DNA of 64,000 bases from Citrobacter amalonaticus (GCF_018252635.1 NZ_JAGTXM010000002.1:1-64000), one strand, 5' to 3'; counted from the first letter of the stretch, positions 8,185 through 17,226 are shown. Translations and numbers: made by a program. Notes: a model not told the origin generated them from the sequence alone.

Positions 8185-9332
8185 TGATAAAACTGGAAAA
8201 CCTCACCAAACAATTTTCACAGAAAAATGGTCAGCCTTTGAAGGCGGTCGATAACGTCAATCTGAACGTGCCGGAGGGAGAAATGTGCGTTCTGCTGGGG
8301 CCGTCCGGCTGCGGTAAAACCACTACCCTTAAGATGATCAACCGCCTGATAGCCCCCAGCAGCGGGAACATTCTGATCAACGGAGAAAACACGGACGGAA
8401 TGGATACCGTTACGCTGCGCCGCAATATTGGCTATGTGATCCAGCAGATTGGCCTGTTTCCTAATATGACCATTGAAGAAAATATCACCGTCGTTCCCCG
8501 CATGCTGGGCTGGGACAAAGCCCGCTGTAAAAGCCGCGCCGAAGAGTTAATGGAGATGGTGGCAATGGATGCGAAGAAGTTTCTGCATCGCTATCCGAAA
8601 GAGATGTCCGGCGGTCAGCAACAGCGTATTGGCGTGATTCGCGCCCTGGCAGCGGATCCGCCGGTCCTGCTGATGGATGAACCGTTTGGCGCCGTCGACC
8701 CCATCAACCGCGAAGTGATCCAGAATCAGTTCCTTGAGATGCAACGTGCGCTGAAAAAAACCGTGATGCTGGTGAGTCACGATATCGATGAAGCGCTGAA
8801 GCTCGGCGATCGCATCGCCGTGTTCCGTCAGGGGCGCATTGTCCAGTGCGCCAGCCCGGATGAACTGCTGGCCAAACCGGCCAACGATTTTGTCGGATCG
8901 TTCGTCGGCCAGGACCGCACGCTTAAACGTCTGCTGCTGGTTTCGGCGGGCGACGTGACCGATCAACAGCCCACGCTGACTGCCCAACCGTCCACTTCCT
9001 TAAGTGAGGCTTTTGGCATTATGGATGACAACGATATCCGCGCCATTACGGTGGTAGATGGCGAAGGGAAACCGCTGGGCTTTGTGAAACGTCGCGAAGC
9101 ACGTCAGGCTATCGGTACCTGCGCAGACATCCTTCATCCCTTCCGCATTACCGGTAAAGCCGAAGATAACCTGCGTATTGTGCTCTCCAAACTGTATGAA
9201 AGTAATACCAGCTGGATGCCGATCGTTGACGAGGAAGGCCGCTACAACGGCGAGATCTCGCAGGATTATATCGCCGACTATCTCAGTTCCGGACGTACCC
9301 GTCGGGCGCTGAACATTCACGAAAACAGCTAA
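8184..9332 (+). CDS. osmV: OsmV-type ABC transporter ATPase with CBS domains
   Basis: A 382-residue ATP-binding subunit. Walker A is GPSGCGKTT (about 38-46), the Q-loop is in YVIQQIGLFPN, the signature is MSGGQQQRIGVIRAL, Walker B is VLLMDEPFGAVDP, and the switch histidine is in LVSHDIDEA. The C-terminal 130 residues form a tandem CBS pair (FGIMDDNDIRAITVVD and SNTSWMPIVDEEGRYNG). In OpuA-type importers this pair senses ionic strength, which fits osmotic gating. It is the last gene of the operon and ends at a hairpin shared with convergent bioD2. Confidence 0.9.
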   Translation: MIKLENLTKQFSQKNGQPLKAVDNVNLNVPEGEMCVLLGPSGCGKTTTLKMINRLIAPSSGNILINGENTDGMDTVTLRRNIGYVIQQIGLFPNMTIEENITVVPRMLGWDKARCKSRAEELMEMVAMDAKKFLHRYPKEMSGGQQQRIGVIRALAADPPVLLMDEPFGAVDPINREVIQNQFLEMQRALKKTVMLVSHDIDEALKLGDRIAVFRQGRIVQCASPDELLAKPANDFVGSFVGQDRTLKRLLLVSAGDVTDQQPTLTAQPSTSLSEAFGIMDDNDIRAITVVDGEGKPLGFVKRREARQAIGTCADILHPFRITGKAEDNLRIVLSKLYESNTSWMPIVDEEGRYNGEISQDYIADYLSSGRTRRALNIHENS

Positions 9333-9350
9333 AACAGGTTATTACGCTAC

Positions 9351-9384
9351 AAAAAAACCGGGGAGCGCATTGGCTCCCCGGTTT
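9351..9384 (-). terminator. Terminator between convergent osmV and bioD2
   Basis: A 12-bp perfect stem, AAACCGGGGAGC (9355-9366) with GCTCCCCGGTTT (9373-9384). The A run at 9351-9357 gives a T tract for the reverse strand, so it best serves bioD2; the stem may also stop osmV transcripts. Confidence 0.75.
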
Positions 9385-9408
9385 CACCATCAGGCATATA
9401 GTCGTAAA

Positions 9409-10104
9409 TCAAGCCATAATTCTATCTACCGACAGCACGCTACCCAGCATGGACAGGCGAATGTACTGTCCCAGTTCGCGTTGTTCGGCACGCGGTAAAT
9501 AAGGCAGTTCGCCAATCAATGGTGCCGGCAGTTTTTTGCTCAGCACATCGATAATCTCGGCGTAATGCGCCAGTCCCGGATTGATACGGTTAGCGACCCA
9601 ACCGATCAGCGGTAAGCCGTCGTTGGCGATCGCCTGGGCTGTCAACAGCGCATGGTTAATACAGCCTTCCTGAATACCCACCACCATCAACACCGGTAAC
9701 TGCTCCTGCACCACCCACTCGGACAACGGACGCAGATCGTTCATCAGACTGCGCCAGCCGCCTGTGCCTTCAACCACGACGTGATCAACCTTTTCGCTCA
9801 GGCTAGCCAGCCCGTTAGACAGTAAGGTGTAATTAATCGGGCCACTGTGGGCTACGCTACTTTCATCTTCGCTTAGGGCGATGGGATTAACCGACTCATA
9901 GGGTAACTCCAGCGTCGACACGCTTTGCAGCACCAGCGCATCTCTGTTACGCAATCCTTCAGGCGTCTCTTTACTGCTCTTCGCAACCGGTTTATATCCC
10001 GCGACGCTTTTACCTCCCGACGCTAACGCTTGCAGCAATGCGCGGGAAACAACCGTCTTCCCAACAGAAGTGTCTGTACCTGTAATAAAGAAACGCTTCA
10101 GCAT
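9409..10104 (-). CDS. bioD2: BioD2 (YnfK), dethiobiotin synthetase homologue
   Basis: A 231-residue P-loop ligase of the BioD family (ATP-dependent carboxylation of 7,8-diaminononanoate to dethiobiotin). The P-loop GTDTSVGKT lies at about residues 8-16. GYKPVAKSS and VEGTGGWRSLM carry substrate-site residues. The start MLKRFFITG matches E. coli YnfK; the longer frame beginning MELV is not used by the family. It is the stand-alone paralogue, far from the bioBFCD operon, so its physiological role is less certain than that of BioD. Confidence 0.9.
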   Translation of the reverse strand: MLKRFFITGTDTSVGKTVVSRALLQALASGGKSVAGYKPVAKSSKETPEGLRNRDALVLQSVSTLELPYESVNPIALSEDESSVAHSGPINYTLLSNGLASLSEKVDHVVVEGTGGWRSLMNDLRPLSEWVVQEQLPVLMVVGIQEGCINHALLTAQAIANDGLPLIGWVANRINPGLAHYAEIIDVLSKKLPAPLIGELPYLPRAEQRELGQYIRLSMLGSVLSVDRIMA

Positions 10105-10229
10105 CACCAACTCCACCGTTATGCTTCGAAAATATAAGCCAGGAAAATAATACAGTGGGGAAAGTCTAAGGTATGCCAGGTGGAATCAGCTTGAGTTAGC
10201 GCAATTTTTGGTAGAACAGTGAAAAAATG

Positions 10230-11450
10230 TTAACCCTGTAATAGACGAATCAACAAAGAACCGTTATACATCGCGTCTTTTACCAGCGCGGCTCCCGCCA
10301 TTGTCCCCTGATTAGAGAACTGTGTGCTCTCAACGACCATATTCTTGCTGTAGGCCGGTAACGCCTGCTGGCGGATGCTGTCCGCAATTGCCGGGAACAA
10401 CACGTCCGCCGCGTTGTTGAGGGGCGATCCAATCAGGATTTTTTGCGGATTAAACAGATTGACCATAATGGCGAGGATACGTCCGACGTGGGTTCCCACG
10501 CCGCTAATGATGTCTTTTGCCAGTAAATCACCCTGTATCGCCGCCTGACACAGCGAATCAACCGTCAGCGGCTGGCCGTGGAGCGAGGAACTCATGGACT
10601 GTGCCAGGCGCAGTTGTGCCAGTTCCAGTACGCTTTCAACGCTGGCGATGGTCTCCAGGCAGCCGTGGTTGCCGCAGTAGCAGCGTTTTCCGTAAGGATC
10701 GACCTGAGTATGGCCTATCTCCACCAGGCTGCTGCTACCTGCATGCAGTAAATGACCGTCTGTGATCACCCCGGCACCAACGTTATGATCGATAACCACC
10801 TGAATCACATCGCGTGCACCGCGGGACGCGCCAAACAGCGCCTCTGCCATGGTCCAGGCGCTGATATCATGCTGAATGTAGACCGGCACGCCGGTATGCT
10901 GCGCCAGCGTCTCGCCGAGCGGCATCTCTTTCACATCGGCATAAAACGGCATGCGATGCACGATCCCGTTCTCGGTATCGATAATGCCGGGTAAGGTAAT
11001 GGCAATTGAGGTCAGACGTTCGAGTTTCTGCTGATGGCGAATAAAAAATTGATCGACCAGCGTGACAATACGCGCCAGCAGGGGCGTCTCATCGTTGAGC
11101 GGCAGTTCAAGACACTCTTCTACCACCAGCTTGCTGCTGAGGTCGCGCAGGGCGAGAAAGATTTCTCCACGACTGATACGAAGAGACAGATAGTGCCAGG
11201 CTTCCGTTTCCACCACCAGCCCCACCGCCGGGCGTCCGCGACTGCCCGCTTCTTTAATTTCCAGTTCCTGAACCAAATGCGCTTCAAGCATTTCACGCAC
11301 GATCTTCGTGATACTGGCGGGTGCCAGTTGCGCAAGACGTGAAAGATCAATACGCGATACCGGTCCCAGCTGATCAATCAGGCGATAAACCGCCCCCGCA
11401 TTGGTCTGCTTTATTTGATCGATGTGCCCAGGCTGACTATCAGCAACCAC
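10230..11450 (-). CDS. mlc: Mlc (DgsA), glucose-responsive ROK-family repressor
   Basis: A 406-residue repressor with an N-terminal winged helix-turn-helix (about 20-80) and a ROK domain. The zinc site GHTQVDPYGKRCYCGNHGCLE (His and three Cys, about 247-266) is complete. It represses ptsG, manXYZ, malT and ptsHI in relatives and is sequestered by dephosphorylated EIICB-Glc. The start is GTG at 11450, with AGGGAG 6-7 bases upstream on the reverse strand. Length is identical to E. coli Mlc. Confidence 0.95.
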   Translation of the reverse strand: MVADSQPGHIDQIKQTNAGAVYRLIDQLGPVSRIDLSRLAQLAPASITKIVREMLEAHLVQELEIKEAGSRGRPAVGLVVETEAWHYLSLRISRGEIFLALRDLSSKLVVEECLELPLNDETPLLARIVTLVDQFFIRHQQKLERLTSIAITLPGIIDTENGIVHRMPFYADVKEMPLGETLAQHTGVPVYIQHDISAWTMAEALFGASRGARDVIQVVIDHNVGAGVITDGHLLHAGSSSLVEIGHTQVDPYGKRCYCGNHGCLETIASVESVLELAQLRLAQSMSSSLHGQPLTVDSLCQAAIQGDLLAKDIISGVGTHVGRILAIMVNLFNPQKILIGSPLNNAADVLFPAIADSIRQQALPAYSKNMVVESTQFSNQGTMAGAALVKDAMYNGSLLIRLLQG

Positions 11451-11578
11451 CTCTGACTCCCTTTATTTTCGCGCTCCGAAATAATCTGCGGGCTATGGTG
11501 AAGCACTTCAATACACAACGTCAACTTTTTACTTAGCCGTGTGATTAACTGCACATTTTCAGTCGTTATTAAATTAAT

Positions 11579-12478
11579 TTAAGCACTCCTGACGGCCTGA
11601 ATTAACTGCTGACGAAAACGTAGCGCCGCCTGACTCGGTTCGTGATGCGCTGACCAGACCAGCCACATTTCCGAGACGGCATCTTCTTCCGCAATGGGTA
11701 CCCAACACATCTCATTAAGCTGCACTTTTTTAAATGAGGCCGGAAGTATCGACACCCCTAAGCCAGCGGCGACCAGCCCAATGATTGTCATTGCCTCCCC
11801 CACCTCCTGGGTAATCACCGGCGTCAACTGGTAGCGGCGCATCATGCCAAGGATATCATCATAAAGACCGGTTCCGACGTGCGGATCGAAGAAAACAAAC
11901 GGTTCTTTCGCCAGTTCGGCCAGCGTCACCACTGGCTTTTGCGAAAGCGGAAAAACCCGGGGGATCATCGCCATCAACGGTTCATGCAAAATCACTTCAT
12001 GGTGCAAGCTTTCCGGCAGCGGGGTATTGCGCATCAGGCCCAAATCCAGCGCCCCTTCGCTCAGCGGCGCCAGTTGTTCGCGGGTATTCATCTCGCGGGT
12101 CTGCAAATGCATGTCCGGGTATTTCTGGCGAAACAGCGACAGGGTATCCGACACCGCGCGGATAAACGGCGCAGACGAGGTAAAACCGATGCGCAGTTCT
12201 CCAGCCTCCCCCTGATGCAGGCGTTCCGCACGGGCGGCGGCATCATTGACCAGTCCGAGGATCTGTCGACTGTCTGCGAGAAATTGCTTACCCGCAGCGG
12301 TCAGGGCGACGCTCCGGTTAGTTCGCGCAAGCAGACGCGCGCCAACCTGCTGTTCAAGCATTTGTATTTGCTGACTCAGCGGCGGCTGCGACATATTCAG
12401 ACGGGCCGCAGCGCGCCCAAAGTGCAATTCTTCCGCCACGGCAACAAAGTAACGAAGGTGACGCAGTTCAATATTCAT
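11579..12478 (-). CDS. ynfL: YnfL, LysR-type transcriptional regulator
   Basis: A 299-residue LysR regulator. The helix-turn-helix lies at the N-terminus (LRYFVAVAEELHFGRAAARLNMSQPPLSQQIQMLE, about residues 8-42), followed by a periplasmic-binding-like effector domain. It is divergent from ynfM, with 120 bases between them, the usual layout for a LysR protein controlling its neighbour. The effector is unknown. A/T-rich DNA at 12480-12545 probably holds both promoters and the operator. Confidence 0.9.
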   Translation of the reverse strand: MNIELRHLRYFVAVAEELHFGRAAARLNMSQPPLSQQIQMLEQQVGARLLARTNRSVALTAAGKQFLADSRQILGLVNDAAARAERLHQGEAGELRIGFTSSAPFIRAVSDTLSLFRQKYPDMHLQTREMNTREQLAPLSEGALDLGLMRNTPLPESLHHEVILHEPLMAMIPRVFPLSQKPVVTLAELAKEPFVFFDPHVGTGLYDDILGMMRRYQLTPVITQEVGEAMTIIGLVAAGLGVSILPASFKKVQLNEMCWVPIAEEDAVSEMWLVWSAHHEPSQAALRFRQQLIQAVRSA

Positions 12479-12599
12479 ATTTTTAAAGTATTATTTGAGA
12501 CTATTAATATATTAGACAGAATAATGAGATTTTCCTACTCTATTCAATAAGGTTATGCCCGTCCCCTCAAAACACGGGTTTGTTGCGCAAGGATTTCCA

Positions 12600-13853
12600 G
12601 TGAGTCGTACTACTACAGTCAATGACGCGACGGCGAGCGATATTGACGACCAACGCATTTCTCAGCCGGTTCAGTTTATTCAACGCGGTACTTCTGCCTT
12701 TATGCGCGTCACGCTGGCGCTTTTTTCTGCCGGACTGGCAACGTTCGCCCTGCTGTACTGCGTCCAGCCTATTCTGCCGGTGTTGTCTCATGAATTTGGC
12801 GTTTCTCCCGCCAGTAGCAGTATTTCACTGTCAATCTCCACAGGAATGCTAGCCGTCGGCCTGTTATTTACCGGCCCATTGTCGGATGCCATCGGGCGCA
12901 AGCCGGTGATGGTGACCGCGTTGCTGCTCGCCTCCTGCTGCACGTTGCTCTCGACGATGATGACCAGTTGGCACGGTATTCTGGTAATGCGTGCGCTGAT
13001 TGGCCTTTCGCTTAGCGGCGTGGCGGCGGTCGGGATGACCTATCTTAGCGAGGAGATCCACCCCAGTTTTGTCGCGTTCTCTATGGGGTTGTACATCAGT
13101 GGTAACTCGATTGGCGGGATGAGCGGACGTCTGATTAGCGGCGTGTTTACCGATTTCTTTAGCTGGCGCATTGCGCTGGCTGCCATTGGCTGTTTCGCGT
13201 TAGCGTCAGCCCTGATGTTCTGGAAAATTTTGCCGGAATCACGCCACTTCCGTCCCACGTCGCTGCGCCCCAAAACGCTGTTCATTAACTTCCGACTCCA
13301 CTGGCGTGACCAGGGACTGCCGCTGCTGTTTGCCGAAGGTTTTCTGCTGATGGGGTCATTTGTCACTCTGTTTAACTACATCGGCTATCGTCTGATGCTT
13401 TCACCGTGGGAGCTCAGCCAGGCCGTGGTTGGCTTGCTTTCCGTCGCTTATCTGACCGGCACCTGGAGTTCGCCAAAGGCCGGTTCGATGACGGTCCGTT
13501 ACGGACGCGGCCCGGTGATGCTCTTTTCCACCGCCGTGATGCTGTTCGGCCTGTTAATGACGTTGTTCAGTTCGCTGTGGTTGATTTTCGCCGGCATGCT
13601 GCTCTTCTCGGCCGGATTCTTTGGCGCGCATTCGGTGGCCAGTAGTTGGATTGGCCCGCGTGCGCGCCGCGCCAAAGGCCAGGCCTCTTCGCTGTATCTG
13701 TTCAGTTATTATCTGGGATCCAGTATCGCCGGTACGCTCGGCGGGGTGTTCTGGCATAGCTATGGCTGGAACGGCGTCGGGGGATTTATCGCGATTATGC
13801 TGGTACTGGCTATTCTGGTCGGCACACGACTGCATCATCGTCTTCACGTCTAG
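12600..13853 (+). CDS. ynfM: YnfM, MFS transporter
   Basis: A 417-residue major facilitator with twelve predicted helices. The motif GPLSDAIGRKPVM between helices 2 and 3 is the MFS motif A. The GTG at 12600 is preferred because it gives the E. coli start (SRTTTV) and has AAGGA about 7 bases upstream; an earlier in-frame ATG at 12555 would add 15 unlikely residues. By sequence it is related to arabinose-type efflux permeases. Substrate unknown; probably controlled by YnfL. Confidence 0.9.
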   Translation: MSRTTTVNDATASDIDDQRISQPVQFIQRGTSAFMRVTLALFSAGLATFALLYCVQPILPVLSHEFGVSPASSSISLSISTGMLAVGLLFTGPLSDAIGRKPVMVTALLLASCCTLLSTMMTSWHGILVMRALIGLSLSGVAAVGMTYLSEEIHPSFVAFSMGLYISGNSIGGMSGRLISGVFTDFFSWRIALAAIGCFALASALMFWKILPESRHFRPTSLRPKTLFINFRLHWRDQGLPLLFAEGFLLMGSFVTLFNYIGYRLMLSPWELSQAVVGLLSVAYLTGTWSSPKAGSMTVRYGRGPVMLFSTAVMLFGLLMTLFSSLWLIFAGMLLFSAGFFGAHSVASSWIGPRARRAKGQASSLYLFSYYLGSSIAGTLGGVFWHSYGWNGVGGFIAIMLVLAILVGTRLHHRLHV

Positions 13854-13863
13854 TCTGAAAGAA

Positions 13864-13884
13864 AAGCCCGGGCTTACCGGGCTT
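13864..13884 (+). terminator. Hairpin after ynfM
   Basis: AAGCCCGG (13864-13871) pairs with CCGGGCTT (13877-13884). The T run is poor, but the position right after the stop fits a terminator. Confidence 0.5.
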
Positions 13885-13906
13885 CTCGCCTCTCGACCAA
13901 CAGTGG

Positions 13907-13999
13907 TTACCACATTCCTAAGATTGATGAATACCCCATCAATTCTCTGACGGCATCCAGTGCCAGAAGAGCAAAGACAACCCAGTGGAGTGGATTCAT
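13907..13999 (-). CDS. Candidate 30-residue membrane protein
   Basis: An open frame of 30 codons on the reverse strand, beginning MNPLHWVVFALLALDAVREL and ending GMW. One hydrophobic helix (about residues 5-15) precedes an amphipathic stretch. No strong Shine-Dalgarno is visible (AGCAAA before the ATG), which lowers confidence. It fills most of the space between ynfM and the carboxypeptidase gene. I do not recognise it. The size and character fit the single-helix small proteins of enterobacteria. Confidence 0.4.
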   Translation of the reverse strand: MNPLHWVVFALLALDAVRELMGYSSILGMW

Positions 14000-14131
14000 T
14001 TTGCTGTGTGTGCTTATTTTTATTAGACGGGTACGATGTTCCCGCTGGTTACTATAAAAAAGGCTATCGATAAACATAACTACCCATTATGGTGGGGACA
14101 CTCAACCTGCCTGTTACGTCGAAGAGGTTAC

Positions 14132-15616
14132 ATGGATAACAAAAACTATCAACAACTTACCCGCACCTTCCTGCGACTCTCCCGCTTCTCTCATCTGTCC
14201 GCCATCGCCAGTTGGGATATGTTCGCAATGATGCCCCCTGGCGGCAGTGCGGCGCGTGGCGAAGCGCTGGCGGAACTGAGCGTGCTGGAGCACCAAATCC
14301 TGACCGAACCGAAAGTGGCGCAATGGCTTGCCGCTGCCGCACAGGAGGATCTCAATGATGTGGAGCAGGCCAACCTGCGAGAAATGACGCGATTGCATAC
14401 CCAGGCCGCATTGTTACCGGAGTCGTTGGTGGAGGCCAAATCTCTCGCCGGCAGTCGCTGCGAACACGCCTGGCGCAGCCAGCGTCCCGCCAACGACTGG
14501 CAGGGATTTTCCGCCAATCTGCGCGAAGTGGTGAAACTCAGTCGCGAAGAGGCCAGACTGCGTGCGCAAGTCAAAGGCGGCTCGTTATATGACGCGCTAC
14601 TGGATATTTATGAGCCGGAAATGACCAGCGCACAGCTGGACAGACTGTTTGCCGATCTCAAATCGTGGCTGCCGGATCTGCTCAACCGCGTGGTTGCCCG
14701 CCAGTCACAGCAGGCGCTGATTGCCCCTGTCGGCCCTTTCCCGACAGCCGTTCAGCGCGAACTGGGGCTGGAGACAATGTCTGTGCTCGGTTTCGATTTT
14801 AACGCCGGTCGCCTCGACATCAGCGCACATCCGTTTTGCGGCGGCGTACCGGAAGATGTGCGAATCACAACGCGTTATGACGAAAACGAATTACTCAGCG
14901 CCCTGTTTGGCGTGATCCACGAAACCGGACACGCCCGCTACGAGCAAAACCTGCCGCGTAACTGGCTGGGTCAGCCTGTCGCCCTCGCCCGTTCCACCGC
15001 GATCCACGAATCCCAGAGCCTGTTTTTCGAAATGCAGGTCGGTCGCAGCAACGCGTTTTTAAAGCGGTTGCTCCCCGCCGTGAAGCGTCATTTTGGCGAT
15101 CAGGCAGCCTTTGAAGAGCAAAACTTCATCGCCTGGAACCAGCGGGTGAAACCCGGCTATATCCGCGTGGATGCCGATGAAGTCAGCTACCCGGCGCACG
15201 TGATCCTGCGTTATGAGATTGAGCGGGCTTTGATTAATGGCGATATCGAAGTAGACGATATTCCGGCGCTGTGGGACGAAAAAATGCAGGCATGGCTGGG
15301 GATCTCGACTAAAGGGAACTATCGCGACGGCTGCATGCAGGATATTCACTGGACCGACGGCGGGTTTGGTTACTTCCCCTCTTACACGTTGGGTGCGATG
15401 TACGCTGCACAGTTGTTCAGCGTCGCGAATCGCGCATTACCGGATCTTAGTCAGCAGATTGCCGGCGGCGATTTCAGCGCGTTGTTCGACTGGCTGCGAC
15501 AAAACATCTGGCAGCACGGCAGTCGCTATACCACGACGCAGTTAATCACCCAGGCCACGGGAGAGGCCCTGAGCAGCCGTCATTTCCGCGCTCACCTGGA
15601 ATCTCGCTATCTGTAA
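14132..15616 (+). CDS. M32-family metallocarboxypeptidase
   Basis: A 494-residue zinc carboxypeptidase of the Taq/Pfu family, which removes C-terminal residues from peptides. The zinc motif HETGH lies in LFGVIHETGHARYEQN, and the downstream glutamate helix is AIHESQSLFFEMQVGR, as in family M32. Other landmarks are DEVSYPAHVILRYEIE and DIHWTDGGFGYFPSYTLGAMYA near the end. The start at 14132 (MDNKNYQQ) has AGAGG just upstream and gives the usual family length; the upstream ATG at 14036 would add a 32-residue tail without a site. There is no signal peptide, so it is cytoplasmic. E. coli K-12 lacks it at this place. Confidence 0.9.
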   Translation: MDNKNYQQLTRTFLRLSRFSHLSAIASWDMFAMMPPGGSAARGEALAELSVLEHQILTEPKVAQWLAAAAQEDLNDVEQANLREMTRLHTQAALLPESLVEAKSLAGSRCEHAWRSQRPANDWQGFSANLREVVKLSREEARLRAQVKGGSLYDALLDIYEPEMTSAQLDRLFADLKSWLPDLLNRVVARQSQQALIAPVGPFPTAVQRELGLETMSVLGFDFNAGRLDISAHPFCGGVPEDVRITTRYDENELLSALFGVIHETGHARYEQNLPRNWLGQPVALARSTAIHESQSLFFEMQVGRSNAFLKRLLPAVKRHFGDQAAFEEQNFIAWNQRVKPGYIRVDADEVSYPAHVILRYEIERALINGDIEVDDIPALWDEKMQAWLGISTKGNYRDGCMQDIHWTDGGFGYFPSYTLGAMYAAQLFSVANRALPDLSQQIAGGDFSALFDWLRQNIWQHGSRYTTTQLITQATGEALSSRHFRAHLESRYL

Positions 15617-15648
15617 ATCACCTCGCCGGGCCGCTGTGCCCGGCATTG

Positions 15649-15662
15649 TACATATCGTTACA
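15649..15662 (+). promoter_or_regulatory. RstA box in the asr promoter
   Basis: TACATATCGTTACA matches the published RstA consensus TACATNTNGTTACA at every defined position. It lies 104 bases upstream of the asr start codon. asr is a known RstA target in E. coli, and rstA itself is at 26620-27354 here. Confidence 0.8.
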
Positions 15663-15765
15663 CGCCGAAACCAATGACTCACGGAAGCACTCATCACCCG
15701 GCGATATAGTTATTTCAACGGCCCCGCAGTGGGGTTGAATGAAAAACCAAATCGAGGGTATGAGA

Positions 15766-16092
15766 ATGAAAAAAGTATTAGCTCTGGTTGTTGCCGCTGC
15801 TATGGGTCTGTCTTCTGCTGCGTTTGCGGCTGACACTACATCAACTGCACCGGCTGCGGCGCCTGTCGCGAAATCGGCCCCGGCAAAAACCACGCAGCAC
15901 AAAAAACATCACAAAGCGACCACCCAGAAAGCGCCAGAGCAAAAAGCGCAGGCTGCTAAAAAACACCCGAAAAAAGCCAAAGCAACAGCTGAGCAAAAAG
16001 CGCCGGAACAAAAAGCGCAAGCCGCTAAAAAGCACACCAAAAAACACAGCCAAAAGCCGGCTGCTAAGCCCGCCGCTCAACCTGCAGCCTAA
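15766..16092 (+). CDS. asr: Asr, acid-shock protein
   Basis: A 108-residue periplasmic protein with a signal peptide ([21 protein letters not shown]). The mature chain is almost entirely Lys, Ala, Gln, His and Pro. It contains two near-copies of a block [10 protein letters not shown]-x-KK, typical of Asr, a disordered basic protein strongly induced at low pH. GAGGG lies 7 bases before the ATG at 15766; the earlier ATG at 15739 is not used in relatives. An RstA box upstream and a terminator downstream make it a monocistron. Confidence 0.92.
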   Translation: MKKVLALVVAAAMGLSSAAFAADTTSTAPAAAPVAKSAPAKTTQHKKHHKATTQKAPEQKAQAAKKHPKKAKATAEQKAPEQKAQAAKKHTKKHSQKPAAKPAAQPAA

Positions 16093-16136
16093 GTTCTGAA
16101 ACGGTAAACTGGCGCGCCCCCTCGCGCCATTATTCA

Positions 16137-16175
16137 ACGGCGCTGAACGCTTTCCCGGTTTAGCGCCGTCTTTTT
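16137..16175 (+). terminator. asr terminator
   Basis: A 12-bp stem with one G-T pair (16137-16148 with 16158-16169), then C and five T. It lies between asr and ydgU; the ydgU ribosome-binding site begins just after the T run, so ydgU would be expressed by read-through or an unseen promoter. Confidence 0.8.
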
Positions 16176-16186
16176 CGGAGGGTAAC

Positions 16187-16270
16187 ATGGTGCGCCGTTA
16201 TCGCTTTGAGTTCATCCTTATCACGCTTATTTTATGTGCCCTCATTGCCGCCCGCTTTTATCTTTCCTGA
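16187..16270 (+). CDS. ydgU: YdgU, 27-residue membrane protein
   Basis: A 27-codon gene with a strong GGAGGG site 4-9 bases before the ATG. The product starts MVRRYRFEFIL and ends ARFYLS: a basic N-terminus followed by one hydrophobic helix. It matches my recollection of the E. coli small protein YdgU in length, in the RRYRFEFIL start and in its position directly after asr. Function unknown; co-transcription with asr past the terminator would make it acid-induced. Confidence 0.75.
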   Translation: MVRRYRFEFILITLILCALIAARFYLS

Positions 16271-16371
16271 TCGTAGTACGCTGATTTTGCTCTCACTTTC
16301 CTGCCGTTACGTCTATAGTAATTACTGAGGGTTTTCTTTTAATAATCATAATTACCCACACAGAGTGTGAT

Positions 16372-17193
16372 ATGCGTAAAACCGTTGCTGTATTACTGGG
16401 TTCGTTGTGCTTTTCATCGGGTATTGCGCATGCGGATAAGCCTGACGATGATACCGGGACCAGTGAAGTGAAAACGTTATTTTTTGGTCAGGACGATCGC
16501 GCGCCGGTAAGCGATCCTACCCAATCGCCATGGGATGCCATCGGGCAACTGGAAACCGCCAGTGGTAACCTCTGCACCGCGACGCTCATCTCCCCGCATC
16601 TGGCGCTCACTGCCGGACATTGCTTACTAACGCCGCCCAGAGGGAAACCGGATAAAGCCGTAGTCCTGCGTTTTGTCTCCAAAAAAGGGCTCTGGCGTTA
16701 TGAAATTCACGGTATTGAAGGACGGGTGGATCCCGGTCTGGGAAAACGACTGAAGCCCGATGGCGACGGCTGGATTGTGCCGCCCGCAGCCGCACCGTGG
16801 GATTTTGGCCTGATCGTTCTGCGCTATCCCCCTTCCGGTATCACGCCGTTACCGCTCTTTGAAGGCGATAAAGCGGCACTGACCGCCGCACTCAAAGAGG
16901 CCGGACGCAAGGTCACGCAGTCTGGGTATCCGGAAGATCATCTGGATACGCTCTATTCTCATCAGGATTGTATTGTCACCGGTTGGGCGCAAAATGCGGT
17001 GTTATCGCACCAGTGTGACACGCTGCCGGGCGACAGCGGTTCACCGCTGATGCTGAAAACCGAGGCGGGTTGGCAGTTAATCGGTGTTCAGAGTTCCGCC
17101 CCGGCGGCAAAAGATCGCTGGCGCGCAGACAACCGGGCGATCTCGGTGACGGGATTTCGGGAAAAACTGGATGCGCTGTCCGGGGAGCAATAA
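16372..17193 (+). CDS. ydgD: YdgD, periplasmic trypsin-like serine protease
   Basis: A 273-residue chymotrypsin-fold protein with a signal peptide ending GIAHA (about 21). The catalytic triad can be placed: His in LTAGHC, Asp in [10 protein letters not shown], Ser in [10 protein letters not shown]. Cysteine pairs fit periplasmic folding. The length equals E. coli YdgD. Substrates are unknown. A convergent terminator separates it from mdtI. Confidence 0.9.
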   Translation: MRKTVAVLLGSLCFSSGIAHADKPDDDTGTSEVKTLFFGQDDRAPVSDPTQSPWDAIGQLETASGNLCTATLISPHLALTAGHCLLTPPRGKPDKAVVLRFVSKKGLWRYEIHGIEGRVDPGLGKRLKPDGDGWIVPPAAAPWDFGLIVLRYPPSGITPLPLFEGDKAALTAALKEAGRKVTQSGYPEDHLDTLYSHQDCIVTGWAQNAVLSHQCDTLPGDSGSPLMLKTEAGWQLIGVQSSAPAAKDRWRADNRAISVTGFREKLDALSGEQ

Positions 17194-17203
17194 GGCGCAT
17201 CGT

Positions 17204-17226
17204 GCTGCCCGCAACAGGCGGGCAGC
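17204..17226 (+). terminator. Convergent terminator between ydgD and mdtI
   Basis: GCTGCCCGC (17204-17212) pairs perfectly with GCGGGCAGC (17218-17226) across a five-base loop. It lies between the two convergent stops. Confidence 0.6.
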
